Shown here: piece after piece, positions 1 through 8,323 of the stretch
Numbering within the stretch: position 1 is the stretch's first letter
How the letters are laid out: every line of letters begins with the position of its first letter
Assembly: GCF_900102925.1 (NCBI RefSeq)
Contig: NZ_FNKI01000007.1
Coordinates: 31,350 to 95,349 of the forward strand
DNA from: Flagellimonas zhangzhouensis
GTDB taxonomy: Bacteria; Bacteroidota; Bacteroidia; Flavobacteriales; Flavobacteriaceae
Direction of reading: 5' to 3'
DNA: 64,000 nt
Made by a program: the position numbers and the translations under genes
The notes under the pieces: generated by a model
Seen by the model: the letters and a program-made list of their open reading frames with translations, nothing else
What the model was told of the DNA's origin: nothing
Database searches by the model: none

Positions 1-1341
1 ACCCGTAATTTCTTTGCTCAGGCCTATTATACCACCAGTAAAACGGATGACACTTATTCCATCGACGAAAGAACCAAGCAATACTATCGTGGTATCGACG
101 CTGGACTTTCAGAAGAAGAGGCATCGGGCGATTTTTCCTATGCCAGTGCTGCTAAATTTGTAGATGATTCCAAGCGTTGGAATGCAGAAGTTCAATATTC
201 AAACACCCTTTTTGATGATAAATTGGAATTTGTAACAGGGCTTCAATGGCAATTGGATATGGCCAACAGTAAAGGCTCCTATCTATTGGATGAAGGAGGC
301 GATATAGAAGTAAACCAATTGGGAGGATACCTTCACTTGGATTACGACTTTGGAAGCGGGTTCCGAGGTATTGCAGCAACCCGTATCGATAACCACGAAA
401 TTTACGGCACCAATGTGATTCCAAAATTTGGAGTACTTAAAGAGTTTGACAAAGGAACGCTTCGTTTCACCTACGGTCAAGGTATTGCAGCACCGACCAT
501 TCTTAACATGTACGGAAACCTATTCTCTGGGTTGATCCTGGGTAACTCTGATGGTTTCACCCTTACCGATGGCACGGTTATCCCTGCACAAGGTGTTGAA
601 AAAGTAGACACTTATGAAATAGGTTACCGAGGCTCATTGACTCCTAAATTATACGGGGACTTCAATGCCTATTACAATATTAACAAGGATTTCTTGAGTC
701 CTGTCACAGTAATTGGAGTGGCTACGCACCGAGGTGACACCCCAATCGAGGAAGTTCAATCTGGATATGCCTTCTACAATGGTTTGGTGGCTACGTACAT
801 CAACTTTGGACGCGTAAACACTTATGGTGCCGATTTGTCTTTGACCTATAGCATTTCACCAAAATGGAGTGCAACAGCAAACTATTCTTATTTCGATTAT
901 TCATTTGATGAAAATGATTCGGACAATGATTTTAACAATGATGGCAATGTTGACTTTTTAGACTTCTTGATCAATTCACCTACCAATAAAATTGGAGCAG
1001 GAATCAATTATAGTGGAGATAAATTCTTTGGAGGAATGTTTGGAAGATGGGTTGAGGAATACAATTATTTCTCCAGCTATCAAATTGCCTCTGAGACTTT
1101 GCCAGGGTACACCTATAGAGGAACCCCGATTGTTGAAAATGCAAGAAGCACTGATTCATTCAACTATGGTCCATTGGGAGGTTTTGTAACCTTCGACCTC
1201 AACTTTGGATACCACTTTAATAAAAACTTTACGCTTTCGTTTGCGGCTACCAACCTTTTCAACACAGAAATGAGAGAGTTCACAGCAGCTCCCCCAACTG
1301 GTGGTCTGTACGTACTAGAAGCAAAATTGAACTTGGATTAA
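1..1341 (+). CDS. TonB-dependent outer-membrane receptor, C-terminal part (5' end outside window)
   Basis: The reading frame is open from base 1 to the TAA at 1339-1341, so the Met at 223 is internal and the gene starts before the window. The 446 visible codons are rich in aromatic residues, Asn, Gly and Asp in short alternating strands, with phrases such as TYEIGYRGSL and LSLTYSISPKWSATANYSYF that are typical of beta-barrel strands of TonB-dependent receptors. The plug domain is not visible, so the substrate cannot be read. It lies 21 bases before a KAS III-like gene and an acyl-CoA ligase on the same strand. That may mean an operon linking uptake of a lipid or acid to its activation, but this is inference. 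Confidence 0.8.
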   Translation, partial: TRNFFAQAYYTTSKTDDTYSIDERTKQYYRGIDAGLSEEEASGDFSYASAAKFVDDSKRWNAEVQYSNTLFDDKLEFVTGLQWQLDMANSKGSYLLDEGGDIEVNQLGGYLHLDYDFGSGFRGIAATRIDNHEIYGTNVIPKFGVLKEFDKGTLRFTYGQGIAAPTILNMYGNLFSGLILGNSDGFTLTDGTVIPAQGVEKVDTYEIGYRGSLTPKLYGDFNAYYNINKDFLSPVTVIGVATHRGDTPIEEVQSGYAFYNGLVATYINFGRVNTYGADLSLTYSISPKWSATANYSYFDYSFDENDSDNDFNNDGNVDFLDFLINSPTNKIGAGINYSGDKFFGGMFGRWVEEYNYFSSYQIASETLPGYTYRGTPIVENARSTDSFNYGPLGGFVTFDLNFGYHFNKNFTLSFAATNLFNTEMREFTAAPPTGGLYVLEAKLNLD

Positions 1342-1362
1342 TAAAACAGTCAAATAGCATAG

Positions 1363-2349
1363 ATGAAAAATGCAAAGATTATAGCCTCGGGAATGTATGT
1401 TCCCGAGGACATATACACCAATGCCTATTTTAACGAGATTCTGGGTGAAGATGTAGACACATGGCTACGGGAAAATGTGGAAATTTATGAGCGCAGATGG
1501 TGCAAGGAAGGAGAGTCAACTGCCGATTTATGTGAAAAAGCAGCCAACTCCGCACTTAAAAATGCAGGAATGAAAGCTTCCGAGCTGGATTTGCTCATCA
1601 TTGCGACCGATACGCCCGAATACATCTCCCCTTCCACTGCAGCAGTGGTGCAACATCGAATCGGAGCGGTAAATGCAGGTACTTTCGACCTCAATTCGGC
1701 CTGCGCTGGATTTGTGACCGCTACCGAAACTGCAGCGCACTACATTAAAAGTGGTGGACTGAATAAAATCATGGTAATAGGTGCCTATGGCATGAGTAAA
1801 TATTTGGACAAAACGGATAAAAAAACCGTAACCCTATTTGCTGATGGCGCTGGAGCTGTCATCATGACTTCCACCGAAGAAAAAAACAAGGGGCACCAAA
1901 CAGGGAAATTAATTTCCAAAGGGGAATATGCCGACTGGATGGGAATTTATGCAGGAGGAACCAAACATCCTTCTACACACAATGTGATAGACCACAAAGA
2001 CCATCAACTCAAATTTGTAAAGAAGTTTCCGCCCGAACTCAATCCTCAAATGTGGAGCATGTTGGCCAATCAACTGGCAGAAAACATGGGAATTGGGGTT
2101 TCAGAAGTTGACCAGTTTCTCATTACGCAAATCAACATCAATGCCATTCGAGAAACCTTAAAACTTCTTGGCGTTCCAGAAGACAAAGCTTATACGGTAA
2201 TGCACAATTATGGTTATACAGGATCCGCCTGTATTCCGATGGCGTTGCACAAGGCTTGGGAAAATCAAAAAATCAAAGAAGGCGACACCTTATTTTTTAT
2301 TGGCTCAGGTGGTGGATTGGCCTTTGCTGCAAATGCTTTTATACTGTAA
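1363..2349 (+). CDS. KAS III-like (thiolase-fold) enzyme lacking the FabH His and Asn
   Basis: 328 residues, the usual length of beta-ketoacyl-ACP synthase III. The acyl-accepting cysteine is present as C114 in NSACAGF. In the FabH triad the other two residues are His in PHQANLR and Asn in GNTSAA. Here the matching segments read ITQININAI (Q256) and YGYTGSA (Y285), so both residues needed for decarboxylative condensation are replaced. The fold motifs around them, including GSGGG near the C-terminus, remain. Family knowledge says KAS III relatives with altered triads can act as acyltransferases or non-decarboxylating condensing enzymes. The next gene, 12 bases on, is an acyl-CoA ligase that could supply its acyl donor. 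A canonical FabH is encoded at 41325-42332, so this copy is unlikely to start fatty acid synthesis. The substrate is unknown. Confidence 0.85.
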   Translation: MKNAKIIASGMYVPEDIYTNAYFNEILGEDVDTWLRENVEIYERRWCKEGESTADLCEKAANSALKNAGMKASELDLLIIATDTPEYISPSTAAVVQHRIGAVNAGTFDLNSACAGFVTATETAAHYIKSGGLNKIMVIGAYGMSKYLDKTDKKTVTLFADGAGAVIMTSTEEKNKGHQTGKLISKGEYADWMGIYAGGTKHPSTHNVIDHKDHQLKFVKKFPPELNPQMWSMLANQLAENMGIGVSEVDQFLITQININAIRETLKLLGVPEDKAYTVMHNYGYTGSACIPMALHKAWENQKIKEGDTLFFIGSGGGLAFAANAFIL

Positions 2350-2361
2350 CTTTAAAGTATT

Positions 2362-3855
2362 ATGATCAACACCTTTGATTGGTTTAATAAATGGTCGGGC
2401 TACACCCCGAATAAAGTAGCCTTAAAGGATGCCGAAACGGGTAAGACCCTTACCTATGCACAAATCAACAATGCTGCAAATAGCATTGCACATTATCTAA
2501 AAGATAAACATCAGCTCGGGAAAGGGGATAGAATTGCCATAATTGCCGAAAACGAATTAACCCAGGTTTTACTATTTGGAGCGGCACAAAAAATGGGAAT
2601 CATATTGGTCCCCATCAATTATAGGTTGGCTCCTGCAGAGGTAGAATATTTATTGAACGATTCTGCATCTACCTTGGTGCTCTTTGATGAAAATTGTTAT
2701 GACGTCCATGCCTTAAAACATAAGGCCGAATACGAACCTATTGCTCCTTTTATTCATTTTGTTGAGGATGAAGGACCTGATTATGCCGTACAATTTCATG
2801 AAGAGGATCCTATCTTTATTTTATACACAAGTGGGACAACTGGATTCCCAAAAGGAACCTTGTACACTCACAAAATGTTGTTTTGGAACAGCATCAATAC
2901 CGCCCTTAGTTTGGTAATAAGCAGTGCTACCAAAACATTGAACTGCATGCCACTTTTCCATACGGGTGGATGGAACGTGCTTTTGGCACCAGTGCTCCAT
3001 CATGGAGGCACCATCATCATGTTCAAAAAGTTTGATGCTGAAAAAATATTGAATTCCATTGTCACGGAAAAACTGGACCTTTTTATGGGCGTTCCCACCA
3101 TGCTTAAAATGATTGCCGAACTCCCACAATTTGATGCCACCGACATAAGTTTTCTCAACTACATTATTGTGGGTGGCGAAAGTATGCCCGTACCCTTGAT
3201 TCGCAAATACCATGATAAAGAGGTACCCATTCGGCAAGGTTATGGTCTAACCGAAGTAGGCCCAAACCTGACTTCTTTGCACCAAAGCATGGCTGAAAAA
3301 AAGCAAGGATCCATCGGCAAGCCTAACTTTTATGTTCAAGTACGCGTGATGGACGACGAGGGCAATGAACTACCGCGAAACGAACCTGGAGAACTTTGGA
3401 TTACAGGCCCGATGGTCACCCCTGGGTATTGGCAAAATACTAAAGCCACTAAAAACAGTATTGAAAATGGGTGGTTTAAAACGGGTGATGTGGCCATCAT
3501 GGATGAAGAGGGCTTTATTTTTATAGTTGATCGCAAAAAGCATATGTACATTAGTGGTGGGGAAAATGTGTACCCTGTGGAAGTAGAGCGTGTACTTTTA
3601 CAACACAAGTCCATCAACGAAGCTGTTGTATTCGGAATTCCACATGAAAAATGGGGTGAATGTGGAGCCGCCTTGATTGTGAAAGGATCAGAAATATCAG
3701 AAGAGGAAATAAAAGCTTACTGCTTGGAAAATTTGGCCAAATTCAAAGTGCCTTCCGAAATACATTTTATCGATTCCGTGCCTAAAGGAGATACAGGTAA
3801 AATTGACCGAAAGAACATGAAGAAAAACTTTATGTCCGAAAGAAATTTGATTTAA
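2362..3855 (+). CDS. Acyl-CoA synthetase (AMP-forming, ANL superfamily)
   Basis: 497 residues covering the full adenylate-forming fold. The P-loop YTSGTTG lies at about residues 155-161, the A5 region reads QGYGLTE, the A7 region TGDV, the hinge VDRKKHMY, and the A10 lysine (about K480) sits in GDTGKIDRK. No carrier-protein domain follows, so this is a stand-alone ligase that activates a carboxylic acid as acyl-AMP and then passes it to CoA. Chain-length preference cannot be read. It follows the KAS III-like gene by 12 bases and both precede a terminator, so a two- or three-gene operon with the upstream receptor is likely. It resembles medium- and long-chain fatty acid ligases in length and motif spacing. 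Confidence 0.88.
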   Translation: MINTFDWFNKWSGYTPNKVALKDAETGKTLTYAQINNAANSIAHYLKDKHQLGKGDRIAIIAENELTQVLLFGAAQKMGIILVPINYRLAPAEVEYLLNDSASTLVLFDENCYDVHALKHKAEYEPIAPFIHFVEDEGPDYAVQFHEEDPIFILYTSGTTGFPKGTLYTHKMLFWNSINTALSLVISSATKTLNCMPLFHTGGWNVLLAPVLHHGGTIIMFKKFDAEKILNSIVTEKLDLFMGVPTMLKMIAELPQFDATDISFLNYIIVGGESMPVPLIRKYHDKEVPIRQGYGLTEVGPNLTSLHQSMAEKKQGSIGKPNFYVQVRVMDDEGNELPRNEPGELWITGPMVTPGYWQNTKATKNSIENGWFKTGDVAIMDEEGFIFIVDRKKHMYISGGENVYPVEVERVLLQHKSINEAVVFGIPHEKWGECGAALIVKGSEISEEEIKAYCLENLAKFKVPSEIHFIDSVPKGDTGKIDRKNMKKNFMSERNLI

Positions 3856-3898
3856 AATTTTTGCTCAAATTTTGATTTCATTCGATAGTTCAATCGAA

Positions 3899-3942
3899 AA
3901 AAAAGGGCGGCACCATTTGGTTGCCTCCCTTTTATCATTTTT
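3899..3942. terminator. Bidirectional terminator between convergent genes
   Basis: The arms AAAAGGGCGGCACC and GGTTGCCTCCCTTTT form a hairpin with one mismatch and one bulge. It is flanked by an A run on the left and a T-rich stretch on the right, so it can end the acyl-CoA ligase transcript (+) and the phosphatase transcript (-). Confidence 0.7.
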
Positions 3943-5743
3943 TATCTAAAGCTTCTAAAATCTTTTCAAAGATCTCTGTGTTTTCATACACCCCACTGAA
4001 ATTATCAGCCTGTGGACCATAGGCAAACAATGGCACCATAATTCCTGTATGATCTACCGTTAAAAAATCACCTTGAACTGTACCCAATTCCAAACTTCCA
4101 CCCACAATGCCGAATCCTGAAGTTTCGTGATCAGCAGTAATGACTACCAAAGTATTTTTATTTGCATCGGCAAACTTTAATGCCTCGGCAATGGCTAGAT
4201 CAAAATCCAACATTTCTTGAACAATATCCTTTGTACTGTTCGAATGCCCACCGTTGTCAATTTGCGCACCTTCGACCATCAATAAAAATGGTGCTTCTGA
4301 ACTTTCCAATACCTCCAAACTTTTCCGAATGGCAGATGGAAAAACACCTCCTCTATCATTTTCCATGGTGGGGGCTTTGTTATCCCCCAAATAAATGGCA
4401 GTCGGTTTCTTAAAGTCCTCGAAAATTTCCAAAGTTTTTTCAGTAAAGACTTTATCAATGGTTCCTTTTTCGTTTTTACCTCCCGCAATGAAAAAATCCA
4501 ACTGGCTTTTGTTCAGATCCTCAATCAATCCAGGCGTATCATCTCTTTCAATACGATGCGCATAAAATGAGGATGGCGTAGCGCCAAATATAGCATCGGT
4601 GGTTACAATTGCTGTGTTATAACCCCTACCTCCAAGTACATCCACCAAATTGGTCATCGCCTTTGCTTTAGGATCAACCCCAATAGCCCGATTGTTCGTT
4701 TTAGTACCTGTGGCCATCGCCGAAGCTCCCGCAGCAGAGTCCGTGATCAAATCATCCGCTGAAGCTATTTTTACCAGACCAATGTTTTTTAAACCTGTAA
4801 CCGTAAGATTTCCACGATTCGCAATCATAGCTGATGAAATTTGTGCTAAACCGTTCCCATCTCCTATCATTAAAATGATATTCTTTGGAGTTGATTTCTC
4901 GTCATATAAAAACTTAGGTGCGTAGACCTCATTTTTCTGCTCCATATGAAAGGTGTTTGCATCTAATTTGTCCAAGTATTGTTTGGCCAAGGCTGGATGA
5001 TCGGTGTTGATGTAATCCACACCCATTTTGGCCAATCGTGCCCAAGCTGTTTTGGTGTCGGGAGTAGCCCAAAAACGAAAAGGCTTTCCTGCTGATTTTG
5101 CCTTTTCGATGGCATTTGTAACTGCTTCAAGATCTGGGGCCGTCATTCTACCATAACCATTCCAAACAGAATAATTTTTAAAGCTAACACTGACCAAGGC
5201 TACTTTAGTTAGATCATTCCTGTTCAACTCCTCCAAGTTTTGATGATCGAACCAGATAAAATCAGGATAATTTTTATAATGCCCAGGTTCAGGTCTATTG
5301 CCCGAAATCACAAACTTCACTTTTCCACTTTCAATCAAAGTTGGGTAATCTCCTAATAGCTTAACCAATTTTGCAAGGGTGGTATAGGCTTCCGATTTTA
5401 GGTCAATGAGCAATTGAATTTCTCCTAACTCCCCATCAGCTTCCAAACCCTGCAACCTATCCAAATACAATTTTTTGAATGTATGTTTTGGATTGATTTC
5501 ATCTTCGGCATGAGTCACATAAAGTACGTTGTCTTTTAAGAACAAATCAGCTTCAATTGAAGATGCCCCATTGCTATAAGCAAACCAAAAGGGTAATTCT
5601 TGAGCGTAATCGTTGTGGGAATGAATTTTATATGTGGATTGCGCATAAACCCCTTGAAGGATAACTAAGAAAACTATTAAACTCAAAACATGTCTCCAAG
5701 ATAGGAATGAAGATTTCCTTAGCGTTTGTGTTAATAAACTCAT
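3935..5743 (-). CDS. Secreted fusion: GDPD/PI-PLC-like domain plus alkaline phosphatase
   Basis: 602 residues. A signal peptide (hydrophobic core about 18-34, ending VYAQ) is followed by a phosphodiesterase-like TIM-barrel domain at about 38-265, with HSHNDY (41-46), SIEADL (E64, D66), VTHAE (H78) and LLIDLK (D114). From about residue 285 a complete alkaline phosphatase domain follows: MIGDG (D295), the serine nucleophile S336 in TDSAAG, VEGAQID (E491, D496), GGH (H500), ADHET (D538, H539) and DHTG (H565). These match the metal and nucleophile positions of PhoA-type enzymes. Such a protein could cleave a phosphodiester and then remove the freed phosphate outside the cytoplasm, a plausible phosphate-scavenging role. 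The order of action is inference. It is convergent with the acyl-CoA ligase and divergent from tRNA-Leu. Confidence 0.88.
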   Translation of the reverse strand: MSLLTQTLRKSSFLSWRHVLSLIVFLVILQGVYAQSTYKIHSHNDYAQELPFWFAYSNGASSIEADLFLKDNVLYVTHAEDEINPKHTFKKLYLDRLQGLEADGELGEIQLLIDLKSEAYTTLAKLVKLLGDYPTLIESGKVKFVISGNRPEPGHYKNYPDFIWFDHQNLEELNRNDLTKVALVSVSFKNYSVWNGYGRMTAPDLEAVTNAIEKAKSAGKPFRFWATPDTKTAWARLAKMGVDYINTDHPALAKQYLDKLDANTFHMEQKNEVYAPKFLYDEKSTPKNIILMIGDGNGLAQISSAMIANRGNLTVTGLKNIGLVKIASADDLITDSAAGASAMATGTKTNNRAIGVDPKAKAMTNLVDVLGGRGYNTAIVTTDAIFGATPSSFYAHRIERDDTPGLIEDLNKSQLDFFIAGGKNEKGTIDKVFTEKTLEIFEDFKKPTAIYLGDNKAPTMENDRGGVFPSAIRKSLEVLESSEAPFLLMVEGAQIDNGGHSNSTKDIVQEMLDFDLAIAEALKFADANKNTLVVITADHETSGFGIVGGSLELGTVQGDFLTVDHTGIMVPLFAYGPQADNFSGVYENTEIFEKILEALDKK

Positions 5744-5781
5744 TGAGGTTTAATTATTATTGTTAATACAACAAATTTGAC

Positions 5782-5789
5782 CAAAAATA
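5782..5789 (-). promoter_or_regulatory. Possible -7 element for the phosphatase fusion gene
   Basis: On the minus strand TATTTTTG matches the Bacteroidota TAnnTTTG box and would give a leader of about 30 bases before the ATG at 5743. No TTTG box is seen at the usual distance upstream, so support is weak. Confidence 0.35.
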
Positions 5790-5868
5790 ACTGGCTCCCA
5801 TATTAACTTTCGGTAAAGTTTAAAAGTCAAAATAAAAATTGTGACCTAGCATTTTAGAGGAAAAAAAT

Positions 5869-5876
5869 TATCTTTG
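5869..5876 (+). promoter_or_regulatory. -7 promoter element for tRNA-Leu
   Basis: TATCTTTG is an exact match to the Bacteroidota TAnnTTTG box and sits 18 bases before the mature tRNA 5' end. No clear -33 TTTG is seen at the ideal spacing. Confidence 0.55.
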
Positions 5877-5894
5877 CACACTCAAAATTCCAAT

Positions 5895-5978
5895 GCCCAC
5901 GTGGTGGAATTGGTAGACACGCTACCTTGAGGGGGTAGTGTTCGTAAGGACGTGCTGGTTCGACTCCAGTCGTGGGCA
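5895..5978 (+). tRNA. tRNA-Leu, anticodon GAG
   Basis: A full cloverleaf can be drawn. The acceptor arms GCCCACG (5895-5901) and CGTGGGC (5971-5977) pair perfectly with discriminator A at 5978. The D-loop carries TGGTAGAC, the anticodon stem is CTACC/GGTAG with loop TTGAGGG, giving GAG at 5929-5931, and a long variable arm as expected for class II leucine tRNAs is followed by the GGTTCGACTCC T-loop. The 3' CCA is not encoded (ACTT follows). It reads CUC and CUU codons. It has its own promoter box and terminator. Confidence 0.95.
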
Positions 5979-5983
5979 CTTGT

Positions 5984-6014
5984 AAAACGCAATCTTTTTA
6001 GGTTGCGTTTTTTA
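5984..6014 (+). terminator. Intrinsic terminator after tRNA-Leu
   Basis: AAAACGCAA and TTGCGTTTT form a perfect 9-bp stem around a 10-base loop, followed by T residues. It may also serve the convergent DinB gene on the minus strand. Confidence 0.8.
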
Positions 6015-6026
6015 TTTCCACAAAGT

Positions 6027-6653
6027 TTATAGTGTATTGTATTTGGAATATCCTGGTGGCCGAATACCCTTAACTCGCAAATAGGAGACGGCTTGAGCCC
6101 TATGATGTGCAGTATGACTCTCTGCCCTTAAAATCAAATCCAAATTGGTGTGTCCCTCCAAATACCAAGGTTTTATCTTATCCAACCCTTGGGTTAAACT
6201 TTGATCACGTACACTTTCCAAACTTTCAATTACATAGTCGAATGTTTTTGAAACGTAACCTGACACTAAGGTCTTGTTATCCTCAGGAGCTCTTTCTTGT
6301 AAAAAATCGGGTTGAAACAAATTGATTGGATCAGGAAGTTCCAAGAAAAAATCGGCTTGCATCATAGCATTAAAGTCTGGGTAAGTTTTTTGGTCCATCA
6401 AAATGCCGATAAAGGAATTGTTTGTGAACCCTATATGCATAAAATGTTGGGCAAAACTCATTTGTTCCTGTGAAGGTTTGAACTCCAGTTCCTCGGCTGG
6501 CATGGTATCCAATACCGCCAAGGTATATTCCTTAGATCTTTTCCACCTTTTTATTAAATTATCAACTATTGGATTATCTAGGGATGGGATTTTTGAAGCC
6601 ATAAACGACAATGGACCTAACCCCAATAATCCTAAGGTGAGTCTTCTTTTCAT
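6027..6653 (-). CDS. DinB-family metal-binding protein with exported-type N-terminus
   Basis: 208 residues. The body is the four-helix DinB/YfiT fold, recognised by the histidine pattern QHFMHIG at about 68-75 and HTAHHRAQAV near the C-terminus, which form the metal site of this superfamily. The N-terminus MKRRLTLGLLGLG with a hydrophobic stretch to about residue 20 looks like a signal for export, possibly Tat because of the paired arginines. Members are often thiol-dependent transferases or of unknown role, and nothing here fixes the activity. The gene lies 16 bases downstream of a small secreted-protein gene, so the two may share a transcript. Confidence 0.8.
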   Translation of the reverse strand: MKRRLTLGLLGLGPLSFMASKIPSLDNPIVDNLIKRWKRSKEYTLAVLDTMPAEELEFKPSQEQMSFAQHFMHIGFTNNSFIGILMDQKTYPDFNAMMQADFFLELPDPINLFQPDFLQERAPEDNKTLVSGYVSKTFDYVIESLESVRDQSLTQGLDKIKPWYLEGHTNLDLILRAESHTAHHRAQAVSYLRVKGIRPPGYSKYNTL

Positions 6654-6669
6654 AAAATGGGATTTAAGA

Positions 6670-7212
6670 TTACAATTCTTCTACTTTCGAAGATATATCT
6701 TTTATATCCACAACCACATGAAATTCAGGTTTTTTAGCGGATTCAGAAATACTTTTATCCAGGCTGTAAACCGTATAAATATATATAAAGGGAGCTCGCT
6801 TTTTTTCTAATTCAGCATGCGTTTCAATGCCATCTTTTTCAAGTTTTTTACGCAGCCTTTTTGCCTTAGCATCGGTTCGATAAATATCTTCCGCAGATGC
6901 AATCTTCTCATTCTCCTCGGTTAACCTTGTTCTAAAAACTTGCTTGGAGTTTAATTGCAATTTGTCATCTAGTTTTTCCCACATTTGGGCATTTTGTGCT
7001 TCAATGCTGTCCAAGGTCTTCCTGCTCAGCGATATATCCATTCGGACTAAATCGATATCCATCTCTTCGGCAACAAATTCCACGGCTTTATTAAGTCCAT
7101 AATCTTCATTCCCCATGATCAACAATCTAAGGGATTCTTGATCAGTATTTTGGCCATGGCAAAACGAAACAAATAAGAAAAATACAAGGAGGGAGGTAAT
7201 TTTATTAATCAT
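6670..7212 (-). CDS. Small secreted protein of unknown function
   Basis: The start is placed at the ATG at 7212, giving 180 residues that begin MINKITSLLVFFLFVSF and end the signal peptide at CHGQ. A longer frame to 7257 adds only a polar segment that would spoil the signal. The mature part begins LRLLIMGNEDYG, contains an Arg/Lys/Glu-rich helical region around the middle (KAKRLRKKLEKDG) and ends with a beta-rich segment (FHVVVDIKDI). I do not recognise the family. It lies immediately upstream of the DinB gene and is divergent from the carotenoid regulator. Confidence 0.65.
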   Translation of the reverse strand: MINKITSLLVFFLFVSFCHGQNTDQESLRLLIMGNEDYGLNKAVEFVAEEMDIDLVRMDISLSRKTLDSIEAQNAQMWEKLDDKLQLNSKQVFRTRLTEENEKIASAEDIYRTDAKAKRLRKKLEKDGIETHAELEKKRAPFIYIYTVYSLDKSISESAKKPEFHVVVDIKDISSKVEEL

Positions 7213-7385
7213 GCGCAGGTTCAAATTCTGTAGTAAAATACATCGATTTGAGCACAAAACATGATAAAATCGATAGAATACACAGAAACTTTCTCAATAT
7301 CTCACAAACAAAAACTCTAAGTTGCTGAATCACAAACATCCTTCTAAAATTTATGATAAAAAACTAGGTCACTATTTTTTAAATT

Positions 7386-7406
7386 GTAAATTTGTTTAAC
7401 GTTTAC
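7386..7406 (+). promoter_or_regulatory. -7 box and candidate operator of the carotenoid operon
   Basis: TAAATTTG at 7387-7394 is an exact Bacteroidota -7 box. It lies inside an inverted repeat, GTAAA (7386-7390) and TTTAC (7402-7406) with an 11-base spacer. A transcript from this box would start near 7400, which places the first usable ATG at 7416. A dimeric MerR-type repressor bound here would block the promoter. The box is directly visible; the operator role is inference. Confidence 0.5.
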
Positions 7407-7415
7407 TTCAAAAGA

Positions 7416-8315
7416 ATGAACAACGTAAAGACATCGTTCAGCATTAGGGATATGGAGAACCTTTCTGGGATAAAGGCCCATACCATTCGTATTTGGGAAA
7501 AGAGGTACAATCTATTCAGTCCCGAAAGAACTGACACCAATATTAGAACATATAACCTCACCAGTCTACAAAAACTGTTGAACGTTACTCTACTATACCA
7601 CAACGGGTATAAAATCTCCAAAATTGCTAAGCTGGAAGAAGGAAAGATTCCTGCTTTGGTCAAGGACATTGTAGCTCAAAAATCTGAAAAGAGCCATATT
7701 TTGAATTCATTAAAGTTGGCCATGATCAATTTTGACCAATCGCTTTTCCTCAAAACCTATAATGGCTTGCTTGCAGATAAAAATTTCACCGAAATTTTCA
7801 ATCAAGTATTTATACCGTTATTAAATGAGCTGGGGCTTTTGTGGCAAACCAATACTATAAGTCCAGCGCACGAGCATTTCATTTCAAACTTGATCAAACA
7901 AAAAATATATATCCATACCGAGCAGCTTCAAATGGAGGAGCCTACGAATTCAGATAAAGTATTCGTACTCTTTCTTCCTGAAAATGAAATTCATGAATTG
8001 GGATTGTTGTATGTCAACTATCAATTGGCCGCCATGGGTTACAAGACCATTTATCTCGGGCAGACAATGCCAATTGATAGTTTGGAGGACCTCATCAAAT
8101 ACTATAATAACATCCGATTTGTATCCTATTTCACGGTTTCGCCCAATAAAAATGACTTAGACGAGTACTTTACCAGATTTAAGGACTTATTGGATAAATC
8201 GCCCAATTCGAAGCTTTACGCCTTGGGGTATCAAATACAAGATATTGGAGATCAAAAATTGCCAGAACATATAGAAACATTCAAAAGCATTGAGCAATTC
8301 ATAAGCTCTATCTAA
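7416..8315 (+). CDS. MerR-family regulator with CarH-like cobalamin-binding domain (putative light sensor)
   Basis: 299 residues from the ATG at 7416; the ATG at 7392 overlaps the promoter box. An N-terminal MerR winged helix (FSIRDMENLSGIKAHTIRIW, with RTYN later) at about 8-75 binds DNA. The C-terminal part has two signatures of the CarH/LitR adenosylcobalamin photoreceptors: a four-helix-bundle Wx9EH motif (W143, E153, H154) and an ExHxxG form of the cobalamin motif (E191, H193, G196) in a Rossmann-like domain. In those proteins AdoB12 holds a tetrameric repressor on the promoter in the dark and light releases it. The residue after the Trp is Gln144, where I recall a His in Thermus CarH. 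The gene sits 8 bases before crtI and probably regulates the whole operon, itself included. Confidence 0.82.
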   Translation: MNNVKTSFSIRDMENLSGIKAHTIRIWEKRYNLFSPERTDTNIRTYNLTSLQKLLNVTLLYHNGYKISKIAKLEEGKIPALVKDIVAQKSEKSHILNSLKLAMINFDQSLFLKTYNGLLADKNFTEIFNQVFIPLLNELGLLWQTNTISPAHEHFISNLIKQKIYIHTEQLQMEEPTNSDKVFVLFLPENEIHELGLLYVNYQLAAMGYKTIYLGQTMPIDSLEDLIKYYNNIRFVSYFTVSPNKNDLDEYFTRFKDLLDKSPNSKLYALGYQIQDIGDQKLPEHIETFKSIEQFISSI

Positions 8316-8323
8316 CCATTACT

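Noticed and set aside
223..1341. ATG at 223 as the start of the first receptor gene
   Set aside because: The frame is open without a stop back to base 1 and the upstream residues continue the beta-barrel pattern, so the gene is truncated by the window edge.
7392..7415. ATG at 7392 as the start of the MerR regulator
   Set aside because: It overlaps the TAAATTTG box and lies before the predicted transcript start, while the ATG at 7416 begins the usual MerR head.
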